Positions 10,900-24,800 of a stretch of 64,000 nucleotides of DNA are shown piece after piece (positions within the stretch are counted from its first letter, which is position 1; each line of letters opens with the position of its first letter). Origin of the DNA: Odontocerum albicorne (lineage: Eukaryota > Arthropoda > Insecta > Trichoptera > Odontoceridae). The notes beneath the pieces were generated by a model, which worked only from the letters and a program-made list of their open reading frames with translations, had not been told where the DNA came from and searched no databases. The translations under genes were made by a program, and so were the position numbers. The stretch lies in the NCBI GenBank assembly GCA_949825065.1, contig OX463838.1:1-64000 (forward strand). Reading direction: 5' to 3'.

Positions 10900-13430
10900 T
10901 CAGATTAATAGGATAGGATCGAAGGCAAAGTTGACTTCCGGCCGCTCCTTTCTACGAGTGTTATACTCGTAGAAACATACGAGTATATTCGAATGGGTAC
11001 CGTACGGTTCGCAATGAATAAGTCTGTACACGACTATTGAAATATCTCAATACTCGTATAAGTGTTATCATACAGTATCCGTGTCTTGCCAACAACATAC
11101 CGCTGCTACGAGTACCACTTAGCAGTCTCTATTGGTGACGCCTAATATGTTATTACTACTACGAGTACGTCTTACGGAAATTTGCTGAGCACCCCACCCC
11201 ACCCCTGCCCTGACACCCGGTCACCTGTCACCTGCCACACCGGTTCGTATTCCTATAATATTTCTAATTCAGCTTTCAGCTTGTCTGTCCCTAACACTTA
11301 ATCATTTTAATATATCGCTACAGTACAATTGTTGTGAATCTTATCTAGTAGGCAGAAAGTGCATTCTATATTTCACTGTAAAAATTATTAATACAAGTAT
11401 AAAGAAATAAACAAATCTATTTCAACTGTGCTTTCGTCACGCCTACATTGTCAGGTATGACAATATAACATAGGTACTCGTATACCTTTCCTTCACTATG
11501 CTCATCCCCATTACATCCATTTGTTATCTACAATTCATTTAGTCTCTCTTTGCTGAAACAGTAAGGGATGAGTTGACTTTTGGAGAATGCACGATGCCGG
11601 AAACATGATAACTTTTCAACAACATAAGGACGTTTTCTTATCTCTAATTGCAAATGTATCTAATGCATGCCGTGAAAAGCTCTCCTTCCGTGTGCCATTG
11701 AAACGACAATACTTTTAACCGTACTATTTATATAACATATTGATATTCTTTCCTCACTTCATAATCTTTAATTTAGAAATAAATAATGATTTCATAAATT
11801 GAAGTGTATCGCAACATAAAATTAGTTATATTGTTCATTTGTTTAACACTTTGTCTTTTGTTATTTTTTTCTTATTTTATTATCCATAACACGAGTACAA
11901 CAGTTACTATTCAATGTTGAATAATGAAACGAAAGGTGAACCTGAGTCAAGTACGCGATAAATACAAGAGCGTACCATTTAGCGCACACAGCAAACCAAC
12001 TCAATTAACGAAGACGAGACTTGTGACGGAGTCGTCTCATTCCTTTATAACTCATGTTATGTCTCTTTCTAATATACAAATACTTCAACACTCAATAAAA
12101 CATTTACACACAATACAGTGAAATATATATATAATACCCACAAACCGCACGTCATCATCATCATCATACACAACTCTGCATCGTGTTTAACTACTCCTCG
12201 CCACACTAAACACCCGCATCACTCATTCACTCATCCCTTAATGATATGTAAAGACTTCCGAAACATTCTTACTCCTCGCTCTCTTCTCTTCCCTTTCACT
12301 TCAAAATCTGGTCCACTACTTGAATGTTGCCGTAACTGTAATATAATACGAGTATGCTTTTATTCAACGCAGGCAGCAGTTCAAAATCATCCGTCACATC
12401 CGTCACTTCCATCACTTCCATCACTTCCATCACTTCCATCACTTCCATCACTTCCATCACTTCCATCACTTCCATCATTCAATCGCGATTATTATAAAGA
12501 GACAATTGTAAATCCTCGGAAGGAAACGGTAGAAAAGTGGATAAAATGGGCAATATGTGGAAGAGCTACTTTATGATAATATCATATAATCGCCAGTCAT
12601 ATTATAATATTCACTAGTCAGGCAAACATCTCCGAGTGGAGGGGGTGCCTTGTTGAAACGCAAACCGAGTATTTTGAAAGCAGGTGTGAAAGTCGTAATA
12701 CTGTAATGAAACACCTTCAAGTAAACAACGCGGTCGGAGGGGATGGGGATGGGGATGACATGCCGATCGAAGTTATCGAGGTAATGGTCAATTATAGAAT
12801 TGACCTTCAATTATAACATACATACTACTATATTCGCTGTCGCGATAGCTACCATACATAAAACTGTCCGCCGCACTCCCGACTCTCGGCTTAATACCAT
12901 ACCATATCTCGTATCCCACCTGCAGCGTGTCGTGCAGCAGCCGCTCTGGAGATCGGGAACCGGAGACCCTATTCCCATCCCTCGCCTCCTCACACGGCAT
13001 CGCCTCGGGCCGATCCAATTTGTTCCCGAGGCTTAGCCCTCTTTAAATGTACAATAACATACGAGTATCCGCCGCAGAGAGAACCTTTGTTAACCGTTAA
13101 ACTGACTCGGGCACATTATTCATTTTTACTATTTTGTATGTGTAACATAATTATATGTGTAACATAATTATTATTAACATATGATGTGCATCAAGTGCAA
13201 GTGCAAGTGCATATCCCATTACGGGATACTCGTATTAGAGAAACTTTTATCTTTCTATCTACGATTAATATTGAGGTTTGCCCATTTTCCGTTCAGTATC
13301 TCCGATAAATTACTAATGCCGCAACAAATTCTGAAGGTTTTGAAATATTTTAAAATCATCGCGAAATTTAATTATATCTCTGATATCTAAGGACCAACCT
13401 TTACTTCTAAAGGGAAAATATTTTGGGGAA
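10900..13430. other. Non-coding; TACGAGTA-rich
   Basis: No gene is recognised. TACGAGTA or TACTCGTA occurs near 10957, 10978, 11052, 11112, 11161, 11476 and 12349, among others. A GC-rich stretch at about 12850-13035 is open in several frames but matches nothing I know. Confidence 0.55.
12396..12479. repeat. 9-bp tandem repeat (CACTTCCAT), about 9 copies
   Basis: Near-perfect 9-base units. The apparent MEVMEVMEV peptide on the minus strand is a product of the repeat. Confidence 0.95.
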
Positions 13431-13435
13431 AATGA

Positions 13436-13565
13436 TGCAATACACAGTTGCATGTGGCACGTGGTAAAGGTGAACTGATGTAATACACAGTGGTATGTAG
13501 CAGCACGTGGTGAAGGTAAACTGATGTAATACACAGTGGCATGTGGCACTAGGTAAAGGTGAACT
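13436..13565. repeat. About 45-bp degenerate tandem repeat, 3 copies
   Basis: The unit contains GATGTAATACACAGTGG and GGCACGTGGTAAAGG, with small length differences between copies. Confidence 0.8.
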
Positions 13566-13635
13566 AAGTTCTGACTGCTCTCAGCCCCAACCCCAGAATT
13601 ACGGGAGTTGTTCTGCAAATACAATACTCGCAACC

Positions 13636-13840
13636 TTTTCTTTCTGCTTTCTCCCTGTATACCACACGTGTAGTTTTCACGTTTACTTTTCCTTCTGCTT
13701 TCTCCCTGTATACCACACGTGTAGTTTTCACATTCACTTTTCCTTCTGCTTTCTCCCTGTATACCACACATCTAGTTCTCACATTCACTTTTCCTTCTGC
13801 TTTCTCCCTACATACCACACGTGTAGTTCTCACATTCAGT
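13636..13840. repeat. 51-bp minisatellite, 4 copies
   Basis: The unit contains CTTCTGCTTTCTCCCTGTAT and ACCACACGTGTAGTT. 51 is a multiple of 3, so frames on both strands stay open. Confidence 0.93.
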
Positions 13841-13869
13841 TTTACTTTGAATTGTTTTCATAATTGTGT

Positions 13870-15399
13870 TACGGAAAAGATTATAGATAAGAAAATGAAC
13901 ATGAATATAATATAATACTGCTTAGATATACTCGTATATAGTATGTTACGTATTATCATATACTCGTACTTGTATGAAAAAAGATCTAACTAAAAAAAAT
14001 TGTCAAATTTAAAATACCATATCAAAATAAGATACATTGCTCGTATATCAAAATGGGTTAAATGTTCCATTCCACGCAAATCCGTATACCGTACAGAGTG
14101 TTTCCATGCTTCTTGAAACATCTATATATCTCAGGGAAGGTAGAAGAAATTGTGAGGAGGGGGTTTGGACCTCTTTTGCATGTACTATATTAGGAGACAG
14201 TTATTATATTAGATGCGATTCCTTGAAGGAGGTAATAGGACAAAATATTGTATTATATTATATTATATTGATTGAGATTGAAAACCATTTACACCATTTA
14301 CACCATTCCTAATGAAGGGATATTCTCACTTTAATCATCATCATCGGTCGCATCATTTATCGGTCCATTTGTAATAATTATACGAAATACATCGTACTAT
14401 ACATGCGGAGTTAGTTCATTTCATTTGGAAATTTATAGTTTTCGTTTCCTCCATTATGGAAGCGATTTGACCCGATGTGCCCATACGTGTATGGACACGT
14501 TGTCCGCTTGTATCGAACTTATTCGCCTGAACGGTCTTCATTAGGTCACATCGAGAAGTCTTGCGAGCGCCTGTGTAGTGTAGTCCAATCGGAAATTCTG
14601 CTTTTCTCCAGTAGTGATTTTTGATATATCCAGTCAAGTGAGAAAACTGAAATATAAATGAGGATATCACAACTCGATCAACTCAACCGAGAAGGGAAAA
14701 CATGGGAAACGAGGAAGAAGGAATAAGGCACCAATAAAACGACAGTTTCATTATGTAAGATCTCAGTGTATTCGTATCGTATCAGTGACATATAATATTA
14801 TGTTATAACAAGATTTATGTGTTAGGTTGATGAAAGCTTCACAACTGGCGCTGATTTTGTACCAGTAGCCGGTGGCCGGCGGCGCGGCACTTTCACTTCA
14901 CCTTTTGACATGAAACATTTGTGTGTTCACAGTGGCTGACATGATTGTGTGTTCACAGTGGCTGACATGATTGATAAATGTGGAAATCGAATGGCTATTT
15001 TTATAAATTTCATTTCTAAATATAAATTAAATAATAATTGTTTTGTTTTGAACTGCACTAATTAATATTCTGTTTTATCAATGTATATTATAAACCTTAT
15101 TTCTTTTTCATGTGACATCACATCGCAGCATTCAATAACATCAGCCGTTGAAGACATTACATCGAACGTTACATTTATTCGTAAATAACCCCAGCGGCCA
15201 CGGCCGACGGGACATGGCATGCGAGTATTATCTGTCGCATGCTTGATATTATATTGGTTGGCATTCATGATTCTGACGATATCTTTTCATTTAGTTAAGA
15301 GTGCGAGGAAACATTTCTTTAAATATCTAATATAAATGAAGGTAAAATAACTCGTAGAATAAAAAAATTATATTCATTTGAAATGACATATACATTATA
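13870..15399. other. Non-coding
   Basis: No gene is recognised. A 26-bp segment with GTGTTCACAGTGGCTGACAT is doubled near 14920-14970. A short ATATT run lies near 14250-14272. Confidence 0.5.
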
Positions 15400-16088
<689 letters not shown>

Positions 16089-16148
16089 AATTGTGGTACG
16101 AGTATATCTCGTGTTTCCAATTGTGGTACGAGTATATCTCGTGTTTCC
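16089..16148. repeat. 30-bp direct repeat, 2 copies, containing TACGAGTA
   Basis: AATTGTGGTACGAGTATATC and CTCGTGTTTCC occur twice in a row. ACGAG and CTCGT form inverted arms around TATAT inside each unit. Confidence 0.9.
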
Positions 16149-16539
16149 GGTAAATATAACACAACATCTCTCAGGCCACCACACCCCGCGCCTGTACAGG
16201 TTGCCAAGCAACATCAGAAGAAATGTGGCTCCACTGTTAAATGACCTACAATAACCGGTGTGAAGTGTACTTAGGCAACTCTCTACTTACAATCAAATTC
16301 TTATTATAATTTACAATATTTACATTAATATACACAAAATTCTCGTCGTTTAACAATTTCTTTGACAATACTCCGCTTTACCTTATAGATTATATTCATA
16401 TAAGTAACGTATCATAATGGATCGTGACTCTCGCCAAGACTCAGCATCGGCAATGTGCAGTCCAATTTTACAGATCAAGTATTCTATTATAATTTGTATC
16501 CCACTAGTATAGTATGTTATGCACTCGTAATATTGTGTA

Positions 16540-16968
16540 TTGTATTGTATTGTAACACCTGACGGCCGCGTCGGGCGCAGAGTCGCTCGATTCACGAATA
16601 TAAATATTCCAGAAAGCCCATCCTGTTATTAAGTATCCCAATATTGTGTATTGTATTGTAACACCTAACGGTCGCGGCGTCGGGCGCAGAGTCGCTCGAT
16701 TCACGAATATAAATATTCCAGAAAGCCCATCCTGTTATTAAGTATCCCAATATTGTGTATTGTATTGTAACACCTAACGGTCGCGGCGTCGGGCGCAGAG
16801 TCGCTCGATTCACGAATATAAATATTCCAGAAAGCCCATCCTGTTATTAAGTATCCCAATATTGTGTATTGTATTGTAACACCTAACGGTCGCGGCGTCG
16901 GGCGCAGAGTCGCTCGATTCACGAATATAAATATTCCAGAAAGCCCATCCTGTTATTAAGTATCCCAA
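16540..16968. repeat. 109-bp tandem repeat, about 4 copies
   Basis: TCGCTCGATTCACGAATATA occurs at 16583, 16692, 16801 and 16910, always 109 apart. The last three units are essentially identical; the first differs around the CGGCCGCGTCGG segment and has an extra GTATT. Confidence 0.96.
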
Positions 16969-16969
16969 A

Positions 16970-17477
16970 ATTCGAAACTGATTCGTTATAATTTAAGAAC
17001 TAAATCATCACACGTGAAAATGGGCTCGTATTTTTTTTACTTTTTAAACGTTTCAAGATCGTGCATGCATCGTGTATCACGTATCGTTTGAGAATATTTC
17101 TGTCGGAGAGGTTCCATGCCCTCCCCTCTCCATTGAGAGATGACACACCGTGAAGAAAGCATTTTTGGACTGAATCGGGTCACTAACCGTCACTTTAGAA
17201 GTATAATTAATTTATCTCAAATGCAAGTTTACATGTTTACCTCTGGACAAGCCGCCTGGACAAGCTACGGGTATGTTAACATGTACATACCAAGCACGTA
17301 TAGAGCCCGGAATATTCTGGTTCGCCAACAAGTAAACTACTTAAAACGGTACATCTTTGTACTCCTCGGTTCAAAGCAAAGAGTATAATGACAAGAGATG
17401 ACAAGATGCGAGACAAGATTAGAGGGATTCTAGATTAAGAAAAACAAATCAATTAAAAAAAACAGCGTAACTTGGAG
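16970..17477. other. Non-coding
   Basis: No gene is recognised. An 82-codon open frame at 17140-17388 has no recognisable features. Confidence 0.45.
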
Positions 17478-17645
17478 TTTATCATCTCCAATCTATTATA
17501 TCATCTCCAATCTATTATATCATCTCCAATCTAATTATATCATCTCCAATCTATTTTATCATCTCCAATCTATTATATCATCTCCAATCTATTATATCAT
17601 CTCCAATCTATTTTATCATCTCCAATATATTATATCATCTCCAAT
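17478..17645. repeat. 19-bp minisatellite, about 9 copies
   Basis: The unit TATCATCTCCAATCTATTA repeats with single-base changes. It lies about 350 bases past the Drgx stop codon, so it may fall in or near the 3' UTR. Confidence 0.95.
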
Positions 17646-17992
17646 ACGGAATTATTTCCATTCAAAATCTTGTCTCGAGAAAGCCTTCGCTCGATTATAT
17701 TCACGTGCATCAGGAATTGATTTCAGACAATTTAAATTGGTATGGTTGCGTAGTTTTATACAATTTCTCCTACGAAAACAAATTCATTCCACTTACTTTC
17801 TTAGTTACGAATTTCGATATAACATGAAGAAAATTCGCTCTCAGACTTACATATTAAAATTAAAATAAAGTTCCCATTAAAAATAACAATACAGTTCATA
17901 ACCGTGTGTTGTAAAAATGTAAGCACTTAACACCGGAACGGAACGTTACGTTAGAAGTTTGTCAATGCTGAAGGAGTCGTGCACTGGACGCT

Positions 17993-18330
17993 TCAGTCGG
18001 AGTCCTTACTGAGGCTGTTGGGGCTGCCGCGCGGGTCGGAAGGCGGAGCGCCCCCGCCCCCGACCGGGCCCGGTGTGGGTGGACGGTGCAGCGCCTGGAA
18101 AGCGAGCGGCGGCAGCAGCGGCAGCCCGTGCAGGCCGCGCAGCCCCTGCAGCCCGTGCAGCAGCGCGGCGGAGTGCTCGCGCGCGCGCCGCCTCAGCTCG
18201 GCCACGCTGGAAGAGCGCTGGTCTCCGCCGCCGGTGCCCCCGCCGCCCCCTGCGCCACTCGCCGGGGGTGGAGATCCACCGAGCCCCGGCACTAATGACA
18301 GCGGCTTCATGGGGCAGCAAGAGCACAGTC
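17993..18330 (-). CDS. Drgx: Drgx homeobox protein, terminal coding exon with OAR domain
   Basis: This is the last coding exon of a paired-like homeodomain transcription factor, a nuclear DNA-binding protein that in vertebrates acts in sensory and dorsal-horn neuron development. The exon starts after an AG at 18331-18332 with two bases that complete the Gly codon split from the exon at 26459-26568. It reads LCSCCPMKPLSLVPGLG, then a Gly/Pro-rich linker, then the OAR-type motif SSSVAELRRRAREHSAALL, a Leu/Pro-rich tail, and TGA at 17993-17995. A KG-x-LCSCC block followed by an OAR domain with REHS is the pattern I know from Drgx proteins; other OAR-bearing families lack the LCSCC block as far as I recall. 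The homeodomain is not in this exon. A possible variant poly(A) signal (TATAAA on the minus strand) lies near 17755-17760. High GC content makes other frames open too. Confidence 0.85.
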
Positions 18331-18589
18331 CTGGAAATCCTGGAACATTATGCATTCAGTTTTAGAAATTGTTTTTGTTTCAGTTCCAACAGTTTATACA
18401 GCATATCGAACTATTAATCGTGATTAAAGGCTCAGGGCATAGACTCGAGTTTATAACATATGCTTTGTCTATAGAGTATTTTAATTCATTACTATTCGTA
18501 TTTATATCATCTACAATAAATAATGTTCAACTTGGTCAAAAACGTTTACTATAAAATACGAGTATATAAATAATTGATCCCAAATCAAA

Positions 18590-18908
18590 TCCCCGTAGCA
18601 ATTTTAGTTAACTGTACTACATAGCGTACCTGTAGCAATGGTAGTTAACTGTACTGCATAACATACCTGTAGCAATGGTAGTTAACTGTACTACATAGCA
18701 TACCTGTAGCAATGGTAATTAACTGTACTACATAGCATACCTGTAGCAATGGTAGTTAACTGTACTGCATAACATACCTGTAGCAATGGTAGTTAACTGT
18801 ACTACATAGCATACCTGTAGCAATGGTAATTAACTGTACTACATAGCATACCTGTAGCAATGATAGTTAACTGTACTACATAGCATACCTGTTGCAATGG
18901 TAATTAAC
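18590..18908. repeat. 37-bp minisatellite, about 8.5 copies
   Basis: The unit contains AGCAATGGTAGTTAACTGTA and CATAGCATACCTGT. Variants (GCATAACATA against ACATAGCATA) recur in order, suggesting duplication of blocks of several units. Confidence 0.95.
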
Positions 18909-20148
18909 AATTTAGAAACAAGATTATCTCAAGCGAGCGAACGTATAAGCTGGAGATGTGGAGATGTAAAATAGCCTGAGAATGAAACCATTCCTGCTTC
19001 AAGTCAAACAGGAGTTGTTCTGTTCTCATTGTACAATTATTTTCCTGTGCCACAAATCATCCATTTTAAACATTGACCGATGCAACATTATTTGGCGGCA
19101 GCTTTAATCAGGAGTTTTAAAAATATACTCGAGGGTTATTAATAACCAGCTCGGTTTGATTTATGAATCATAATTATTATGATGTCGCAATAATCTATTT
19201 ATAGCAGTGTGCGAAAATATCAGAAGCAGCAATACCGGCGCTACTACAATAGCTTGATGAAAAGGTCTCTGCTTTGTCATCCTAGTTTTAAAATTTCCAG
19301 ACACCATTTATTTGGTTGCGCTTACGTTGTGAGTTGCGTTTTATAAATTTAAAGACAAAACGCTCTTGACTTGACAAAACTTGTACATACAAAGTGCTCC
19401 GTAAATTATGTGTTTTTGTGTGCAGCCCTCAGGCTGCACGCGATGTCACAGCGTCCGATGTTAGATAATGCCATCTAATCGTTGTAGTTACTGCGACTAG
19501 AGATCGTATAATATAATATAATATAACAATAACAATGAAAACCGTTTCGAAGATGTTCCCCGTCCCCGTGCTCTCACGGCTCACCCTGTACCCTGTCACT
19601 GTCACTGAGTCTAGTTGAATCTCTGCCTCCGTTTTTCCGCAGTTTCTTTTTAAATCAAAGGACTTTGGAATTCAATTCTTCCAGTTCGAATTGTTGGAGT
19701 CGACTAACGCAGCTGGCAGGGCAGGAGTGGGGGTGGGAGTGAAGGCGCCACTCTCCCCTCCTCCTTCCGCACCCCCTCCCCTTCCCGCCCCCTCAGATAT
19801 TTATGGCGCCCGCCGCCGGTGCCTCCTCCACTCTAAGCAGATGAAAATGTAACCTAACTCCGCATAAATTGCCCTTATTTATTTCCGTTGCCACCCTCAA
19901 TACACACACTTTTCTATTTACTTTAATACCTACATAATATACTCGTAAATGTAAATCCGCGTGCAGCTGAAAGGCTTCTCAGACAATCTTAAAATATCTC
20001 TAATGTAAAAAAGATTCAGTCTCATTCTGCACTGAATATATCCGTCTCATATAACCGTTTGAATATTTACAGTATATTTAACTGGTAAATGAATCCTGAA
20101 CTTACAATATTTTAGTGATGAATTTACCCGATGGACGATTGATCTGCT

Positions 20149-21505
20149 AATATAATATAATATAATATAATATAATATAATATAATATAATATAATATAA
20201 TATAATATAATATAATATAATATAATATAATATAATATAATATAATATAATATAATATAATATAATATAATATAATATAATATAATATAATATAATATAA
20301 TATAATATAATATAATATAATATAATATAATATAATATAATATAATATAATATAATATAATATAATATAATATAATATAATATAATATAATATAATATAA
20401 TATAATATAATATAATATAATATAATATAATATAATATAATATAATATAATATAATATAATATAATATAATATAATATAATATAATATAATATAATATAA
20501 TATAATATAATATAATATAATATAATATAATATAATATAATATAATATAATATAATATAATATAATATAATATAATATAATATAATATAATATAATATAA
20601 TATAATATAATATAATATAATATAATATAATATAATATAATATAATATAATATAATATAATATAATATAATATAATATAATATAATATAATATAATATAA
20701 TATAATATAATATAATATAATATAATATAATATAATATAATATAATATAATATAATATAATATAATATAATATAATATAATATAATATAATATAATATAA
20801 TATAATATAATATAATATAATATAATATAATATAATATAATATAATATAATATAATATAATATAATATAATATAATATAATATAATATAATATAATATAA
20901 TATAATATAATATAATATAATATAATATAATATAATATAATATAATATAATATAATATAATATAATATAATATAATATAATATAATATAATATAATATAA
21001 TATAATATAATATAATATAATATAATATAATATAATATAATATAATATAATATAATATAATATAATATAATATAATATAATATAATATAATATAATATAA
21101 TATAATATAATATAATATAATATAATATAATATAATATAATATAATATAATATAATATAATATAATATAATATAATATAATATAATATAATATAATATAA
21201 TATAATATAATATAATATAATATAATATAATATAATATAATATAATATAATATAATATAATATAATATAATATAATATAATATAATATAATATAATATAA
21301 TATAATATAATATAATATAATATAATATAATATAATATAATATAATATAATATAATATAATATAATATAATATAATATAATATAATATAATATAATATAA
21401 TATAATATAATATAATATAATATAATATAATATAATATAATATAATATAATATAATATAATATAATATAATATAATATAATATAATATAATATAATATAA
21501 TATAT
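20149..21505. repeat. Perfect (TATAA)n array, about 271 copies, 1.36 kb
   Basis: Uninterrupted pentanucleotide with no substitution seen over its whole length. The very long YYIIL-type frames on the minus strand are artefacts of the repeat. It sits in the Drgx intron. Confidence 0.99.
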
Positions 21506-22061
21506 AGCACATTCCCTCGCAGTCAGTTTCGGAAACCGTCCAACAACACGAATGAGACAATACAATACGAGAATCTCACAGATCGAGGAGCTGACATATG
21601 TTAATACTACTCAAGATTGAAACAAACTATTGTCCATAAGTTGGCCTAGCCACCGACCGAAAAAAAACAATTAAATGTCGATACGAAGCTCACAGATCAA
21701 TATAATATAATATAATATAATATAATATAATATAATATAATATAATATAATATAATATAATATAATATAATATAATATAATATAATATAATATAATATAA
21801 TATAATATAATATAATATAATATAATATAATATAATATAATATAATATAATATAATATAATATATAGCACATTCCCTCGCAGTCAGTTTCGGAAACCGTC
21901 CAACAACACGAATGAGACAATACAATACGAGAATCTCACAGATCGAGGAGCTGACATATGTTAATACTACTCAAGATTGAAACAAACTATTGTCCATAAG
22001 TTGGCCTAGCCACCGACCGAAAAAAAACAATTAAATGTCGATACGAAGCTCACAGATCAAT
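21505..22061. repeat. 197-bp segment duplicated 360 bp apart, with second TATAA array between
   Basis: The sequence from TAGCACATTCCCTCGCAGTC to CTCACAGATCAAT occurs at about 21505-21701 and again at 21865-22061, with no difference seen. Between the copies is a second (TATAA)n stretch (about 21702-21864, 32 copies). The repeating unit is therefore unique flank plus pentamer array, 360 bp. Confidence 0.95.
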
Positions 22062-22426
22062 CCAGTTCTCATAGGTTTATAAAAAAGCTTAACAGTCTAC
22101 AAAACAAACGGAAACGATTACGAGGAATCTCACAGTACTTGAGAAGCATTGCCATTCAAAATTTCATCCAACACTAGTTTCATGCAATACTAACCAAAAG
22201 CAGACACAAGACACTTCCAGGAGAGACTACAATAACACTCATTATGCACACGACTATCGCATCCAGATGTTGTTCCAACACTCGGAGTTCTAAACATCAC
22301 GAGACAGTAAATGACAGCAGTCTTGAGAAGCAGCAGTCTTGTCAATTAATATTCAAGAGTTAACAGAAAGAAGTAGAAACTGTTGCATTATATCTTGACC
22401 ATTAAGTATACTCAAAAAATCTACAA

Positions 22427-22461
<35 letters not shown>

Positions 22462-23466
22462 GGTAAAGACAGCTCCTGGCGGTTTAACAAAACATTAGCA
22501 GTGGCGGGAGATTCCGGCCTGAAACGTTTAATCCGTGGCATATATAGTACATATTTCCAGTCAGTGCCCACTTTATACGGCTGATTGCCATTAAATGTTA
22601 TCGATGTGTGAGTTCCCACGCCTTGCCGCACGCGCACTCCGGCCCGGACGTAAAGCCACCAATCGGGTTTATAGATGCAATAAAAATATTCTTAGCGAAT
22701 AAACATATTTCACTGAGTAGGCACTCGCAATATTTTACGAGCATCGACATTCAGCGCGCCTTCCGGCCTCCTACCAGACCTTTCCCGCCCATCCCTCACC
22801 ACGCATACCGCCCATTCGCCATCACTAGTCACATTGAAAATCCATTGCTGTTTTAAGACATCGAAACTGGGGGAAATAAAATGTAAGTCAAGTGGCTACA
22901 CATATACGAGTATGTTAGGGTAGTAATAAATGTCATTTTAAACAGAACTCAGGAAATACGAGTATATCATAAGTGGTTACTCAGTGATGCCGAGGTGCAA
23001 TTGTGATGCCCACACGCCCTTCAATCGCGAGGAGGGGATCAGCGGCCGCTGCTCTCGAACCTCGAACCGGGCACTCTCTCGAACCGATGTCGGAGAACTA
23101 ACCAACTCATTGTTCACACAATTTGAAATACAAATAGATTTATTGTTCGGAGATTTAATGTTTGCTACACAGAATACTTCCCAAATTTTAAATATAAATT
23201 AGCCCCATCCAAAAATGTGAATCTGTCGTGTCTTCCGTTCTCTCCCCCCTACCTAAGATGGCGGATAGTCGTCAAGTGCTGCCGTCACCTCGGGAACAGC
23301 GAGCCCGGGGCAGGTGTTCAGTGACTATGTGTACGTTGTTTACATGTGCTAGTGCTTCCACTGTGATCTATATTGATAATCATTTTTTTATTCGTTCAAG
23401 TGAATTGATCCATAACATAAATTGAGTATTAATGCCTAATTGATCCATAACATATATTGAGTATTA

Positions 23467-24003
23467 ATGCCTAATTGTGCAGTCTTTGGTTGTAACAATT
23501 GGACCAGAAAATCTAAATGAACTATGATAGTATTACATGTTATTACTTTTTTCCTAAGAACGGTGATTTAGCGCGACAATGGCTCAACGCTTGTTGTCGT
23601 GACGACCGTGTAAATTTAAAAAAAATGCTGGAATACGCTCCCAGCACTTCAAAAAAGACCCCATTAAAGCACAGATTGTTTCAGTACTTCCCCATATGTT
23701 TGATGCAGAACTCTCTTTGAATCTCCCGAAATCGAAAGACGTGGTTGTCCCTTCAGCAAGATAAAGATAGCGGCGATCTGAGCAAAAAGCGAAAAAGGCC
23801 ATTATTTATGGTGTTTTGAAGGAGTCTAGTAAAGATCTAGTAGAGATTCAAACGGACCATTTAATGACAGTAAAGACAATAATACAGAAAAGGGCAGCGA
23901 AGTGCAAAATATGGTAAATGGATGGAAATGTAGAAAAAAATATGAAGTTAAAAATAGAGGTGAAAGAGCTACAAGAAAAAGCTGATAATCTACAAGTCTG
24001 ACC
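23467..24003 (+). pseudogene. Broken THAP-domain protein copy
   Basis: The start MPNCAVFGCNNW matches the N-terminal C-x4-C of THAP zinc-finger domains (C2CH; DNA-binding domain shared by P-element-type transposases and THAP proteins). A frameshift at about 23515 leads to YYFFPKNGDLARQWLNACCR, the conserved FPK and W-x3-C core. A second frameshift in an A run near 23620 leads to NAGIRSQHFKKD, where the family has C-S-x-H-F: the third zinc ligand is Arg here, while the His is kept. The rest reads DAELSLNLPKSKDVVVPS and, after stops, a lysine/glutamate-rich coiled-coil-like stretch. Two frameshifts plus a lost ligand mark it as dead. The preceding 23250-23466 may be its old 5' region (GATGGCGG at 23258), with a 37-bp duplication at about 23405-23478. 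Confidence 0.78.
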
Positions 24004-24044
24004 ATCTACAAATCTCTTACACTGTAACATACTCTCTGCGAGTA

Positions 24045-24800
24045 TGTTACTGTGTAATATGAGAATAAGAAATATACCAGTATATTACAGTATAATAAAT
24101 GTAATAAGAAATATACGAGTATATCACAGTGTAATAAATGTAATGATAATAAGAAATATACGAGTATATTACAGTGTAATAAATGTAATGAGAATAAGAA
24201 ATATACGAGTATATCACAGTGTAATAAATGTAATGATAATAAGAAATATGCGAGTATATTACAGTGTAATAAATGTAATGAGAATAAGAAATATACGAGT
24301 ATATCACAGTGTAATAAATGTAATGATAATAAGAAATATACGAGTATATTACAGTGTAATAAATGTAATGAGAATAAGAAATATACGAGTATATTACAGT
24401 GTAATAAATGTAATCAGAATAAGAAATATACGAGTATATTACAGTGTAATAAATGTAATGAAAATAAGAAATATACGAGTATATTACAGTGTAATAAATG
24501 TAATGAGAATAAGAAATATACGAGTATATCACAGTGTAATAAATGTAATGATAATAAGAAATATGCGAGTATATTACAGTGTAATAAATGTAATGAGAAT
24601 AAGAAATATACGAGTATATCACAGTGTAATAAATGTAATGATAATAAGAAATATACGAGTATATTACAGTGTAATAAATGTAATGAGAATAAGAAATATA
24701 CGAGTATATTACAGTGTAATAAATGTAATCAGAATAAGAAATATACTAGTATATTACAGTGTGATAAATGTAATGAGAATAAGAGTATATTACAGTGTAA
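24045..24800. repeat. 45-bp minisatellite, about 16 copies, 7-unit higher-order repeat, TACGAGTA in most units
   Basis: The unit is AAGAAATATACGAGTATATT followed by ACAGTGTAATAAATGTAATG and AGAAT. Marker variants recur at a fixed distance: ATATGCGAG near 24246 and 24561, and TAATCAGAAT near 24411 and 24726, each 315 bases (seven units) apart. 45 is a multiple of 3, so open frames on both strands are artefacts. Confidence 0.96.

Noticed and set aside
18006..18417. Long plus- and minus-strand GC-rich frames overlapping the Drgx exon
   Set aside because: Only one minus frame shows an OAR motif and a junction in phase; the rest are Ala/Arg-rich compositional shadows.
20047..21565. Open frames of over 470 codons on the minus strand
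   Set aside because: They are translations of the TATAA array in three frames; pure repeat without codon structure.
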